64,000 nucleotides of DNA from Azolla caroliniana (lineage: Eukaryota > Polypodiophyta). Shown piece by piece: positions 29,131 to 40,399 of this stretch; within the stretch, counting starts at the first letter, position 1, and each line of letters begins with the position of its first letter. Position numbers and translations under genes: made by a program. The stretch is from positions 21,762,001 to 21,826,000 of the forward strand of contig JBHGNT010000002.1 in NCBI GenBank assembly GCA_043228905.1, in the 5' to 3' direction. The notes beneath the pieces are model-generated. The model was not told the origin of the DNA and made no database searches. It was given only the letters and a program-made list of their open reading frames with translations.

Positions 29131-30499
29131 TCAAGTATAGTGGTTGTCCACCATTTCTTCATCAACTTCATCCCTCGCCATTGTTATGGGATTTGTTTTT
29201 GCTTTTAGCAGCCTTTCTTCTTCCTCATCCGATTGTTGTCTTTTTCTCTTTACAAGGTCCACGATCGTGTCATCGAACTCCTTCTTCGTAATGCCAAGCA
29301 ATTCCCTCAAGGACAAAGTCGCGTGGCTATCAAGAACTCGTTCTTCGAGAATCTTCTTTAGGTCCGTCATCTACTCTATGTCCGACCTTAGCTTATAGAT
29401 AGACATAGTCCTTGTCCTCCTAGCGGGGTCTTCGACACCAACCTTCACGGGTCGAACCGTTTCTTCAACTCGTATGTTCGGCTCCCCTTTTCAGCTTGAT
29501 TCTCATTCCTCCATTTGTAAAGGTCGACTCATCTCCGCAACATCCTTCTTTTTCACGTTCCTTGTTTCATGTCTTTTTGATGGGCCTTGCTCTTCTATTC
29601 TTTTTCTCTTTTCTTCGATGAACACCTCATGGTTGTCGCACATCACCTCCGCGAGTATGGTGTTGTCATCCACCGGATCCGACCATCCGGTTATACTTTC
29701 TACACTTCAATCCGCAAGCTCTACTTCGTTCGAAGTGACTTTTCCCTTCTTCTCATATTCGAGAACGGAAGTCCAAAACTTTGCTCCCGCTCTAGCAACT
29801 TCAGTCTTGTCTTTACCGACTCTTATTCCGGCCGACGCAGCATAGTGCATCGCATCCACATGAGTCGCATCGGCATCCTCCATAGCTTTCTTCATTCCTC
29901 CTCTTCCGAAATTCACCCGTAGGGGTCTCGCTCGAGCAGATCATGTTGTCATCTATGTACACGATATTTTGTCGAATGGCGTCTCGAAGGCTCGAACAAT
30001 CTCTTCTCATGTGGTCCATGCCATCGCACCACACGCATCTAAAGGGTTCTTTTCCTTTGGGCCCCCGATGATTCATGTTGGCTAGCGTAACCGTCTCAAA
30101 CTTCTTCGCCAGTTCTTCAATGATCTTGTCATCAATCTTCTTTTCTTCCGGGCTGCTTTGTTTGGGCGGCTCAGCTACTTTCAGTTGTCTAGTTTTCTCC
30201 GCAACAGTCGATCCCGCCAAGTCGGTGTCATCAACCCACTAACGACGCTTGTCGAGCCTATTGCATGCTTGCTTCACAGCAACCCAGTCCACCACAAGCC
30301 CATTTGCTTGGGTATCGTCTTCGAGAAGAGTCCCCAATTCTCGTCTATCCTTCATGTCCATAGCTTTCAAAAAGTACAAAGTCTTGTCCTCTTCAAGCAG
30401 CACTTGGTCCGTGTTGGGGAGACGACTAAACATCTGCTCGAATTCGTCGTACACCCTCGAGGCGCTCGCATTTCTAGAGGTTCCGAACATGAAAGACAT
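29131..30499 (-). pseudogene. Element B copy 2 gag (N-terminus missing)
   Basis: Segments: ASRVYDEFEQMFSRLPNTD ... AVKQACNRLDKRR (30499-30239, capsid-like). EKKIDDKIIEELAKKFE and a CCHC knuckle CVWCDGMDHMRRDC (30220-29813). FGRGGMKKAMEDADATHVDAM (29916-29707). A linker with a few stops. LDSHATLSLRELLGITKKEFDD (29370-29131), leading into protease. One frameshift lies near 29900 and several in-frame stops follow. The capsid segment continues exactly from where the + strand gag at 40400-40795 ends. Confidence 0.82.
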
Positions 30500-30500
30500 C

Positions 30501-33436
30501 TAAAACAAGGGTTTTTTTGGTTTAGGGTGAAACACATGACACCTAAAATGCCGTTAGAAACCCTCGCATTCTAGTCACTGTCCAATCATTACAAACAAAT
30601 GATTCCAAGAAAATTGAATGGAGACTATATTACATAAACGTGTCACTCTGTTAAACTCGAAGTTGCACAACTTATACTTTATGTCTAAAGTCATACTATC
30701 TAAGATTCCAAGAGAGTCTGAGATCGTAAAGTTCCTCTAACTATACTTTTTTTCTCAAGTCACACTATTATCGAAGATTCTTAAGGTATCAAATTTCAAC
30801 AACTATGATCAAGTCACACTACTATCGAAGATTCCAGGAGTGACAAAGTTCAACAATTAATATGTAACTATATACATTTAGCAATGATTCAAACAATATA
30901 TATACTAGAATCCAAGAGAGGTAAAGGTCAAGAAATGATACAATAAAGAATTCTACATTTTGCTTTCCTATTCAAGGAGTTCCTATTGATTGTTAAACAC
31001 AGTCACATTGCGATTTATGCATTTATCGACCAATTGACTCATACATATATCCATATAAAGCTAAACAACAACATATGTACTTAAGAAATATACATCACAA
31101 CTTAAATTAACATCAAAGTTGACTATATATTCGAACGAAAGAGTTAAAGTATATAAATCATAACTTGCATTAATTAAGTCAATGGGTTCCAAATTCATCA
31201 TGTTCAATTACATTAAGCCATATGCAATCAATCTATCAACAAGTCTAGAATGGCGGGCTCTTCTGGACCAATTGGTTGTTGTAGATCATCCTCATTGGCC
31301 TCTTCAGTACATGCAATTGAATTTAAGATCTGGTCAGACTTTGATATGTCTTCCAAGTCAACAAGATCCCCTGCTTCTTCATTAATTGGCTCCATTGGTT
31401 CTTAGGATGCCAATTGGAATCATTAAGTTTCGTTTATATGTTTAGCTCAACTTCTTGGTCTTGATCAAGACAATCCCAGATACCTTGGATCCGCATTTTG
31501 ATGAAGTGGACTTGTTCAGAGTCCTTCTCTAGTGCAACAGAGTTCATGAACATCTTTAGTGCACATGTTGCCGTAGTACATGAAAGCATAAAGCATGTCA
31601 AATTACATTCTCTAACCTTTGTCACAAACCACAATAACATCCATATACTATAATCCAAACATATGTCATTAAACTTATACACTTTACCTGTGCCTGAGAA
31701 CAAATCTAGCACCTAGTCATTTGGGTTGGAGAAGAGCTTGATCAGGTGTTTGATCAATCTTTGTAGTTTTTGGTAAGGGTTAACTACTATTGTCGCAAGA
31801 TATATGGCATAACTTTTTGTCATGGCGGGGCACATGATATAATTGACAACGTTCCTTTCATTCACATGTGCCCGCACCTTCTTCTATGTGATTGAGTCAT
31901 AGTAACCAACAGAAATATGGTCAACCGCACTAACCATTCGTTCGCACAGACTACATGTAATATTCGTTTTGATCTTGTCAAATTCACACATTCAATGTTA
32001 CCATTGTTACATTGTAAAGTTTTTGCAACATATTTTAACAATTTGAATACTATAACTTACCAATGCATGTGTTTGGTAGCATCACAACGCAACTTCAATG
32101 CAGTTGTTATAGATAAATATTGACCCATGATGTGAAAAATCACAATTCACCACTATGGTGCAAGGCTCAACTCTACGAAGTCTTTCACCATTTTTTCTAT
32201 TTGAGGATATTTGAAAGGCACATCATCATTCATAAATCCTATGATATGGAATCAATATGGAATGTCTACAATCAACAATGTGTAGTGCTTTTTAGTAATA
32301 TGCTAAGCGTATTAGGCACTTCCTCGTTGAACACACTATAGTGCAATTGTCGAAAAGGGTCAGTCGTATGCAAAAAACTTTTAATTGTCTTCAAATCCTT
32401 AGACACATTTATATCCTTAGGCACATTTAGCTTCTTCCCTTTCGTCATCCTCTTCTCGTATTTAGCTCTTTCCAAGTACGTGATAAACGAACTTGGAATG
32501 CCTTCATTTGTATCACTTGTTTTCTTCGATCGAGGTGGTTTTTGCAATTATCAACTCTGTTAGGATATTACAACAAAAGCACTTAAAACAACACAATACC
32601 AATACAACCTATCTAAAACTACAATTACACTTACCCATTCTCTAAATACAATAAAGAATTATTCCAAAGCCTTGTACGATGATGTTATTGGGCATGCTTG
32701 TTCAACTTCTTCCCATGTTGGTAGGCATAGCTTCTTCATCATCAACTCTTGAATTTTCATATATACTTTGTGGCTAAAGAAGAAATAGAATATGTTGTCA
32801 GTGATGAAATGTAGAATTAGTCAAACCAAGATGACTTCTAAAAAATACTTACTTTTGGAATTCTATAACCATCTCATATAACGAAAACTCTTTTGCGGCC
32901 ACTCGAGAAAGCACATATATTAACAATCTCTCGTCCTTGATTCCTTGTAGTGACCGCCATGGCAAGAAGTTCATATCTTCAGGTAACTCTTCAATAATCA
33001 AGTCACTCTTCTGTGACTTTGCCTTTGTCTCTACTTGAGGGTCAAATTTGGCCTTTTTTGCCTGTGACCTTTTATTTCTTTACGCTCCCACATTGTAAAG
33101 ATTTTGTCATGTAAATCCTAGAAATCGCCAGTTCAAAATGCCAGTTGAAACCACAAATCATACTTTCTTAAGCCTTCCGATTTCATGCTTTCGTCAACAA
33201 CTATCCCAACTTCAACCAAACATTGTCGACGCAAACCAGGATAGAGCTTGGAACCACATCTTTTCAACGTATCAAGATATTCATAATGAAATAATCTAAT
33301 CCTTTCAATACATGACATATTCTGTCAATAATCGTTGTCATTGTTATGGTTCCAAGCCAACAACTTGGCCTCTTCATGTATAAATCCAACGTAAACTTTG
33401 CATTCAATATACTTGAAGAATGGGGTCAGTGGATTT
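30501..33436. other. Unclassified AT-rich stretch between the inverted halves
   Basis: AT-rich, with three short - strand ORFs of protein-like composition: 31434-31712 (92 aa), 32272-32547 (91 aa, Lys-rich, FITYLERAKYEKRMTKGKK) and 33133-33318 (61 aa). They share no frame and have stops between them; I recognise no family. They could be exon remnants of a decayed transposase gene. No LTR or terminal repeat found. Confidence 0.35.
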
Positions 33437-33612
33437 TGTTGAATGCAAGTCTCTAATGGACGTATTCACATTGTCTTCCTTTGTACACACCATGTTTAGG
33501 CTATTTATGTAAATAGTGAGAATGGCAGTTGCCCTAAGTTAGTTAGTATATAAACTGACTTTGTAACCTAGTTTTGATGATGGTTAAAAATACAATTCAT
33601 CTTGTGCCTAAC

Positions 33613-33658
<46 letters not shown>

Positions 33659-33787
33659 CGTTCTGGTTGCATCTCGTTTTTTGTCGATTTTGTTGTTGCC
33701 ATCAATCTACCTTGCTTGTATCTGTTTATGATCTTCCCTCTAGAAGAGTGTTGATTTGTTCAACACTAGATGACCATGTTACCAACA
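33437..33787 (+). repeat. 5' LTR of the Ty1/copia element
   Basis: 351 bp, TGTTGAATGC...TTACCAACA, matching the - strand LTR at 20237-20559. A (CT)n tract at 33613-33656 is expanded relative to that copy. The primer-binding site follows 2 nt later. Confidence 0.9.
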
Positions 33788-33789
33788 TC

Positions 33790-33801
33790 TGGTATCAGAG
33801 C
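33790..33801 (+). other. Copia primer-binding site (initiator tRNA-Met)
   Basis: TGGTATCAGAGC is the standard sequence complementary to the 3' end of plant initiator tRNA-Met used by Ty1/copia elements, 2 nt after the LTR. Confidence 0.92.
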
Positions 33802-34057
33802 TCGAGGTCCTTTCTATTCTGTTGTTGTCATCTATCTAGTCTCCATCAACAACTCTTCTTCTGTACACCATGAAGATCTTGGTTGGCAACTCTCTACAAG
33901 ATCGTTTTCTCAAAGAGAAACACCAGCAAAATCTTCACTCCACTATTCTAAATCAACATTGAAGTGAGTCAATCGGTTGCACTTCACTCCTATGATTGTA
34001 GCCGTTCGGAGTGAGATTTCACTTCACAAGCTCTGCCTCAACTGTTACGGGCATGAC

Positions 34058-34483
34058 TGTCACGGACACACCAAGTGCGGACTAAGACGAAGCACGGATG
34101 ATGAGGCTACGACGGAGCGATGACGGAATGACACAAGAGCATAAAGACAGAGATGAAGATTAAGGAGAGAAGATGGGCGAAATGAGAATACTAGATTGAT
34201 ATGTCCATGACTGGCATTGTTCACCTTGAATTCCTTCAAGGTGAACTCAACTATTTATACTAAGTGGCATGCATACCTGTTGCACGCATGTGATACAATA
34301 GAGCATGTAGGCAGTAGGTACGCATGCATGTGCCAAGTGTAAATAATACAAGGGAGAAATTATGCACATGATGCTAGCTAAAACCTACAATGAGGAAGTA
34401 TATACATGATTATATGCTAGATGTGTGGTTAACACATAACACTCGATTATAACATCGTCATGTCAAGAGTTCAAATCTTGACA
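34058..34483 (-). repeat. LTR (left) of the non-autonomous element
   Basis: On the + strand TGTCACGG...TCTTGACA. It contains a hairpin-forming stretch TTCACCTTGAATTCC/AAGGTGAA and, on the - strand, TATAAATAG. Partner LTR at 35573-35998. Confidence 0.92.
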
Positions 34484-34604
34484 TTATCCCCCCTCCAATG
34501 ATGCCTTCCCAAATCGTTTGTCGGCTTAAGGGGATATTGTTGATGAAAATCTTAGATCACCTCCAAAGTATTTTATAAATCCTAGACAAGGAGGAACCCT
34601 TCCA

Positions 34605-35415
34605 CAAGATGAGGTATTCAACACCAACGGGCATGAGTGACCATGTGTGGTCCTCGCCTAGGACTGGAACACAAATATCAACGGGTGTGAGCGACCATGT
34701 GCGGTCCTCACGGGGAGCATGAACACCAAGGGGCATGAGTGACCATGTGTGGTCCTTGCCGGGAACTAGAACGGTCCTTGCTGAGAGTTGGAACACGAAC
34801 ACCAATGGGCGTGAGCAACCATGTTGTCCTCACCGAGAATTGGAACACGAACGAGTGAGTGACCATGTGGCCCTCACCGAGAACAAGAACACGAACGGGA
34901 GTAATCGACCATGTGTGGTCCTCACCGGGAACTGGAACATGAACAACAATGGGCATGAGGGATCATGTCGGTCCTCACCGGGATCTGGAACACGAACAAT
35001 AGTTGGAGTGAGCAACCATGTGTGGTCCTCACCGGAGATTGGAACATGAACACCAACGGGCGTGAGCGACCATGTGTGGTCCGCAATGAGAATTGGAACA
35101 TGAACCGCAATGGGCATGAGCGACCATGTCGATCCTCGCCGGGATGTGGAACATGATAAATAATTGGAGTGAGTGACCATGTGCGGTCCTCACCAAAGAC
35201 TGGAACACGAATGGGAGTGAGCGACCATGTGGCCCTCACCGGGAACAAGAACACAAACTGGTGTGAGTGACCATGCGGCCCTCACCGGGAGCTGGAACAC
35301 GAACACCAACGGGAGTGAGTGGCCTTGTGCGGTCCTCATCGGGAACTGGAACACGAACACCAACGGGAGTGAGAGTCCTTGTGCGGCCCTCACTGGGAAC
35401 TAGAACATGAACACG
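34605..35415 (-). repeat. About 15 imperfect 45-56 bp tandem repeats inside the non-autonomous element
   Basis: Each unit has a GACCATGTGTGGTC-type foldback (GACCA/TGGTC) followed by CTCACCGGGAACTGGAACACG. The repeats keep all frames partly open (e.g. - strand ORFs with DHTWSLTPVGV repeats), but these are by-products and not credible proteins. Confidence 0.85.
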
Positions 35416-35572
35416 AACGGGAAAGAAACTAAAAAATAGAGACAATGATGAGGAGAAACTAAAAAATAGAGACAATGAAGCAATGTTGATGATGGTACGG
35501 TGATGATGGTAACTCTAGAAGCAAGGGCGATGATGGAGACGGGTGATGCTTCTAGTTGGAAGGTGAACAAAC

Positions 35573-35998
35573 TGTCACGGACACACCAAGTGCGGACTAA
35601 GACGAAGCACGGATGATGAGGCTACGACGGAGCGATGACGGAATGACACAAGAGCATAAAGACAGAGATGAAGATTAAGGAGAGAAGATGGGCGAAATGA
35701 GAATACTAGATTGATATGTCCATGACTGGCATTGTTCACCTTGAATTCCTTCAAGGTGAACTCAACTATTTATACTAAGTGGCATGCATACCTGTTGCAC
35801 GCATGTGATACAATAGAGCATGTAGGCAGTAGGTACGCATGCATGTGCCAAGTGTAAATAATACAAGGGAGAAATTATGCACATGATGCTAGCTAAAACC
35901 TACAATGAGGAAGTATATACATGATTATATGCTAGATGTGTGGTTAACACATAACACTCGATTATAACATCGTCATGTCAAGAGTCCGAATCTTGACA
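35573..35998 (-). repeat. LTR (right) of the non-autonomous element
   Basis: Same 426 bp as 34058-34483; the only differences noticed are in TTCAAAT versus TCCGAAT near the right end. Confidence 0.92.
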
Positions 35999-36003
35999 AT
36001 GAC

Positions 36004-36390
36004 CATATAATAACCCGTGGTGAGAATTTACCATAGTATCCTATACACGTGGATAAGTGTGAGGGTTAAACGAGAGTGTAAAGAAGGGTGCCGATCCACC
36101 TGATCACCCCCGAGCAAAGGGATCGAGACGGACTCGAGCCTCGATCAGCGTCCCATACCACCGTCGTGGCTTCGAGTCGTACGTGGTGCTAGCGCGCTCA
36201 TTACAAGAGTTGACCCACCACGAAACAGAGTCTCGACGTAGTCATGATATGATGAAATGAGGGTAGCTAGGCCTCATATTTATAGCGATACCCAAGACCC
36301 CTAGGCAAGTTCACACTTGGCCTAACAGGTTGTCTCAATCCCGAGGATTAAAAGTAATCCTCCCTTTCTTTACACTCTACACTCGTTCTC
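36004..36390 (+). repeat. Remainder of the element C 5' LTR with an inverted internal block
   Basis: 35999-36088 matches the 3' LTR in direct orientation (ACCATATAATA...GTGTAAAGAAGG). From about 36089 to 36375 the sequence matches the 3' LTR segment 37705-37975 in inverted orientation. The LTR itself has AAAGAAGGG and CCCTTCTTT at the two ends of this block, so an inversion between short inverted repeats explains it. Beyond 36390 the normal LTR end is missing. Confidence 0.75.
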
Positions 36391-36429
36391 ATCTCCACTC
36401 AATTCTATTGACCTAAGATGCGTCCTGAC

Positions 36430-37600
36430 ATACATAACTATGTGATTAAATGTCACCAATGTCAGGTTAACAAAGCCGAACGACTTAAAGCCGCATGACT
36501 TTTACATCCCTTGGACATTCACAATAATAAGCGGGAAAGTATATCCATGGATTTTATTGTTAGCCTTCCTCACACCCAAAAAGGCCATGATGCCATCTGA
36601 GTTGTGGTTGATAGACTAACTAAAATGGCTAGATTTATTGCTACTAAAACCACGGTAACAACTCTTGAATTGGCTTACCAATTTGTTGACGAGTTATTTC
36701 GTTTTTATGGGTTACAGATGGATATTGTGAGTGATCAAGATCCAAAATTTACTAGTGACTTCTGGACGCAATTCTTTAAGAAGTTAGAAACTACGTTGAG
36801 CATGAGCTCCATGGATCATCCTCAATCCGATGGACAAATAGAACGAGTAAATCAAATTATTGAGGACAGGCTTCGATAAACCAACAAAATGGGAACGTTA
36901 TCTCCCAATTTTGGAGTTTGCTTATAACAGCTCCAAGCATACGTCGACGGGATATAGTCCTTTTATGTTGATGTATGGTTTTCAGCCACGAGCCCCGATT
37001 CATGTTAATATACATCACGATGAGTTGCGAAGTACGCAAAACTTTCTTCGGGATATGCAAGATATGTTGCATATTGCACGAGATAATATAAAAAGAGCTC
37101 AAGATAGAGCGCGTTTTTACGCCGATCATAATAGGCAACCTCGTGTATTCAACCCTGGACAGAAGGTATTTTTACGTGTACCTCACAATTCTAAGACATT
37201 ATCTACGGGTAAGTGTGCTAAGTTAGCCCCATGGTTTTGTGGACCTTTTCAAGTCCTCAAACGCATTGGATCATCAGCCTATCATCTCGCTCTTCCCGAT
37301 GGTGTTGAAATTCATCTAGTTTTTCATGTAAGTCATCTAAAAGAACTTCTAGGTTTTGGCGACAATACAGTTACAACTGAAACTCTGGTTACTTCTGAAG
37401 AATTATCTTCTAAACCACATGTACCAGAAAGAATTCTCAATGTTAAAACAAAAAATTTGTGTACTAAAACAATTCGAGAATTTAAAATTAAATAGATGGA
37501 TAAATCTATCAAAGATGCCACATGGGAAAGCGAAAATACTCTTAAAACTAACTTCCCTAACTTTCCATTGCAAGAGTGCGATGTTTTAAAGAGGGGGGGG
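36430..37600 (+). pseudogene. Element C integrase and chromodomain remnant
   Basis: Integrase finger end (CHQCQVNKAERLKAA), core (SMDFIVSLPHTQKGHD; VVDRLTKMARFIATKT; SDQDPKFTSDFW; MDHPQSDGQIERVNQ), then after a frameshift near 36870 the remainder (LPILEFAYNSSKHTSTGYSPF; FNPGQKVFLRV; LAPWFCGPFQVLKRI; HLVFHVSHLKE). After an in-frame TAG (37493) comes MDKSIKDATWESE, the end of a chromodomain. A purine tract (AAAGAGGGGGGGGA) precedes the 3' LTR. Confidence 0.85.
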
Positions 37601-37604
37601 AGTA

Positions 37605-38048
37605 TGTTACGGGCATGACCATATAATATCCCCTGGTGAGAATTTACCGTAGTATTCTATACACGTGGATAAGTGTGAGGGTTAAATGAGAGTGTAAAGA
37701 AGGGGAGGATTACTTTTAATCCTCGGGATTGAGACAACCCGTTAGGCCAAGTGTGAACTTGCTTGGGGGCCTTGGGTATCGATATAAATATGAAGCCTAA
37801 CTACCCTCATTTCATCATATCTTGACTACGTCGAGACTCAGTTTCGTGGTGGGTCAACTCTTGTAGCGAGAGCGCCAGCACCGGCTACGACTCGATGCCA
37901 CGGCAGTGGTATGGGACGCCGATCGAGGTTCGAGTCCGTCTCGATCCCTTCGCTTAGGGGTGGATCAACACCCTTCTTTCTCTCTCTCCTTTCTATCTAT
38001 CTATCTTTTATCCTTATCATATGCTTACTTTAGATCATATCTCTAACA
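37605..38048 (+). repeat. 3' LTR of element C
   Basis: 444 bp, TGTTACGGGC...TCTCTAACA, followed by the target duplication TCAAC. Its start matches the interrupted 5' LTR at 34043. Confidence 0.88.
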
Positions 38049-38489
38049 TCAACCATACTACATTGGATTAAACAACAATCGAATAGGTCGCCTGACACAA
38101 GTCACTCACACGTTGTAATCACTCGTAGTAGTCTAGGCTCCAGGAACAACCCCCTTCCGTGCTTCATTCGGCTATACAACATTTAGAAAGGTTAGTTGAA
38201 TTTGTTCATCTCATTGTCGTAGTCACTTGAAGCACGATCGGCCCGGATAATCGGCATATACTTTGTGTTCGAAAATCTCGAAAATTGACATTCGAAATCA
38301 AATTGGCAAACTCGGGTCCAATTCGACTAAGTCGATTGACTGTAGTCACTTCAGACAGAATTCGGCAAATAGTCGAAACCGACTCGACTTGTGTCCAATT
38401 TCGGCTAGAATAACATCGAGTGAGCCAGTCAGCCGCACTCCACCATTGTTCGTGGTCGATTGCGGACAAAGTCTATCAAGCTGACACAG

Positions 38490-39142
38490 ATGGCATCAAT
38501 ATTTGGCTCGTAAGAGATGAGTCTAAGGAAGTTCGACGGATCGAACTTCAACTTCTGGAAGGAGTAGATGCAAGACTATTTAATAGTCAAGGGGCAAATT
38601 GACCCCATCGAAAATGAAAATTCTCCAGAAGGATACAAGCCGCTTGAATGGGAGAAGCTCGACAGAATCGTCTGAGCCACCATTCGGATGCACCTATTGG
38701 AGTCTGCGTACTTCACGGTGCAATCGTGTTTGACTGCCTTTCAACTATGGAAGACATTGTCGGACACTTACAATAAGAAGGTTGCCGCCACCAAGATATA
38801 TCTGATTGGGTGCCTTCATAATCTTCGGATGAAAGAATCCGACTTGGTCCAGGCACACCTAAACGAGTATGAAAGCATAAGTTCCCAAATTGCGGCTTAG
38901 GGACAACTATCGAGGATGAACTAAGAGCAATACTACTTATGAGTAGTCTCCCCCATTCGTGGGAAACTTTTGTTACTATGTGGAATGCGTCGACTATTGT
39001 CGTTAAGTACTCCTCAGTCACGAGTGCAATTCTGACTGAAGCAGCTCGAAGAAAATCGTTTGTGAACTATTCGACCAATGACGCTTACGTAGTACAAGGT
39101 TCGACTAACCGATCGAACAACCGAGGAAGAGGTTCTTCACGG
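38490..39142 (+). pseudogene. Copia gag, interrupted
   Basis: Starts ATGGCATCAATATTTGGC. Copia gag (UBN2-type) features: LRKFDGSNFNFWKE, TAFQLWKTLSDTYNKKVAA, IYLIGCLHNLRMKESDLVQAHLNEY, LRAILLMSSLPHSWETFV, and a basic Arg/Ser tail NRSNNRGRGSSR. At least four in-frame stops and one small frameshift (near 38900). It ends at SSR, where an element B LTR begins; the continuation QRQPNNQ is at 24061 on the - strand. Confidence 0.88.
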
Positions 39143-40332
39143 TGTCGTGAAGATTTTTGGTAATGGTGTGAAAATCACATAAGACGTACGAAATCAAGTG
39201 TCAATCATATAAAACAATAATAGTGAATATACTAATTCTAAGTAAGTTTAATATCTTAGTACAAAAAGATGGAGGTCTTCAAGAGCTTTCAAATGTGCTT
39301 TACCACATAAAAAACGGACATCTAAGTGACAAGTTATGTGGGAGTGAAGTATGAAAAAGAAGAAGAGAAAAATAAAACTGTGAGATATCCCACATAGACA
39401 GGAAATAAGGATCTCACCATATATAAGGTAGAACAAAAGCTATTATCTTTGTGTCTATGTGTGGAGCATAGAGAGTTCAAGGTGACTTGAACTAAGCTAT
39501 TGGATGAATGGGTGTGGCCTGGCTACTTGCAAAGGTTTTGCCCAACCAAAACTGGACCGACAACGTAACTGACATCCGACAACAGAACCGGGATCCAGTG
39601 ACCGAATGGTAATCGTCATCCAGCGACGGAATCGGGATCCGGCGACCGAACGGTAACCGACATCCGGCATCTGGCGACCGAAAGATAACCGGCATTCGGC
39701 AACCAATGACGGAACCAAAATTTGGCGACCGACGGTAATCGGCGGCGACCGGCATCTGGCGACCAAATAGATATATAAACAAATAAATAAATATATGTAT
39801 ACACATATACAAGGAAGGCAAGTGAAGATTCGAACCTTGCACCTCCTAATTAAAAGTCAGTAGGCTTACCACATTGAATTTATATTTCTATCATTGTACT
39901 TTTACATATAAATTCTCATACATGAGAGCTAAAATGAGTGACATGGTTATCATGCACCACATGTAATACATGAGCGTCAAATGGCAAACATGCATTTTAT
40001 GCATGTCTTGTACCCTCACATGCATCATATGCATGAGAGCATCTATAAAAGAAGGGACGAAAAAGAAGAAGGGTTAGGCTCTTTTGGTTATGAAATTAAG
40101 AAGAAGAAAATTCGTTATCGAATTGATCGTGTAACTTGTTTCTTAAAACTAAAGATAAAAGTTCAACCAATCTCTCTCAATCTAAAGTCAAGCGTTTAAT
40201 CTCAATTTCTCTCTTTCCCAATCTATCTTAAATACTTCCTCACTAAAGCTTGTACTGACTTCGAATCCTTCCGGTCCAGAACCCCGGCGGTTCCGCCTCA
40301 CGATCCGCGCCTAGTGACGGATCTTCACGACA
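39143..40332 (+). repeat. 5' LTR of element B (copy 3 / displaced 5' end of copy 2)
   Basis: 1,190 bp, TGTCGTGAAGAT...ATCTTCACGACA, the same subfamily as 24062-25203 with very high identity. About 60 bp later the gag ORF starts. A primer-binding site candidate TGGTGAACCCGTGG lies about 9 nt after the LTR; the tRNA is not identified. Confidence 0.9.
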
Positions 40333-40399
40333 TAATGAAGTGGTGAACCCGTGGTGAAAGAGGCGGTAGGAAGGATCAAGCGGATATTAATACTTGGAG

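Larger units (their letters stand above)
24062..30500 (-). mobile_element. Ty3-like element B, copy 2 (gag to 3' LTR, 5' end displaced)
   Basis: On the - strand: gag (30499-29131), protease (29130-28672), -1 frameshift signal, RT (28675-27400), RNase H (27300-26500), integrase (26500-25267), polypurine tract, LTR. It is clearly related to copy 1 but more AT-rich, consistent with C-to-T decay. The gag N-terminus and 5' LTR are absent here; they are found inverted at 39143-40795. Confidence 0.87.
34058..35998 (-). mobile_element. Young non-autonomous LTR element (TRIM/LARD-like), TSD ATGAC
   Basis: 1,941 bp with two 426-bp LTRs (34058-34483 and 35573-35998) differing by about two bases, and a perfect 5-bp target duplication ATGAC (34053-34057 and 35999-36003). 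Orientation is -, because GGAGGGGGGATAA abuts the left LTR in that sense and the LTR then has a TATA box (TATAAATAG). The 1.09-kb interior has no coding domain, only tandem repeats. It must be mobilised by proteins of another element. The primer-binding site is not obvious. Confidence 0.9.
34043..38048 (+). mobile_element. Ty3/gypsy element 'C' (deletion derivative), TSD TCAAC
   Basis: Flanked by the direct repeat TCAAC (34038-34042 and 38049-38053). The 3' LTR (37605-38048) is complete. The 5' LTR starts at 34043, is interrupted by the non-autonomous element at 34058, continues at 35999 to about 36088, and then carries an inverted block. Gag, protease, RT and RNase H are missing; only integrase and a chromodomain remnant remain. 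It lies in the copia leader. Confidence 0.88.
33437..39142 (+). mobile_element. Ty1/copia element, 5' part (LTR, leader, gag), carrying nested insertions
   Basis: 5' LTR, primer-binding site and leader (33788-34042), then Ty3 element C with its own insertion (34043-38048), leader again (38054-38489), and gag (38490-39142), broken by an element B LTR at 39143. The missing downstream part of the same copia family starts at the same gag codon at 24061 on the - strand. Confidence 0.85.

Noticed and set aside
34557-35475. Many overlapping ORFs on both strands inside the non-autonomous LTR element.
   Set aside because: They are produced by the 45-56 bp tandem repeats, occur in several frames, and resemble no protein.
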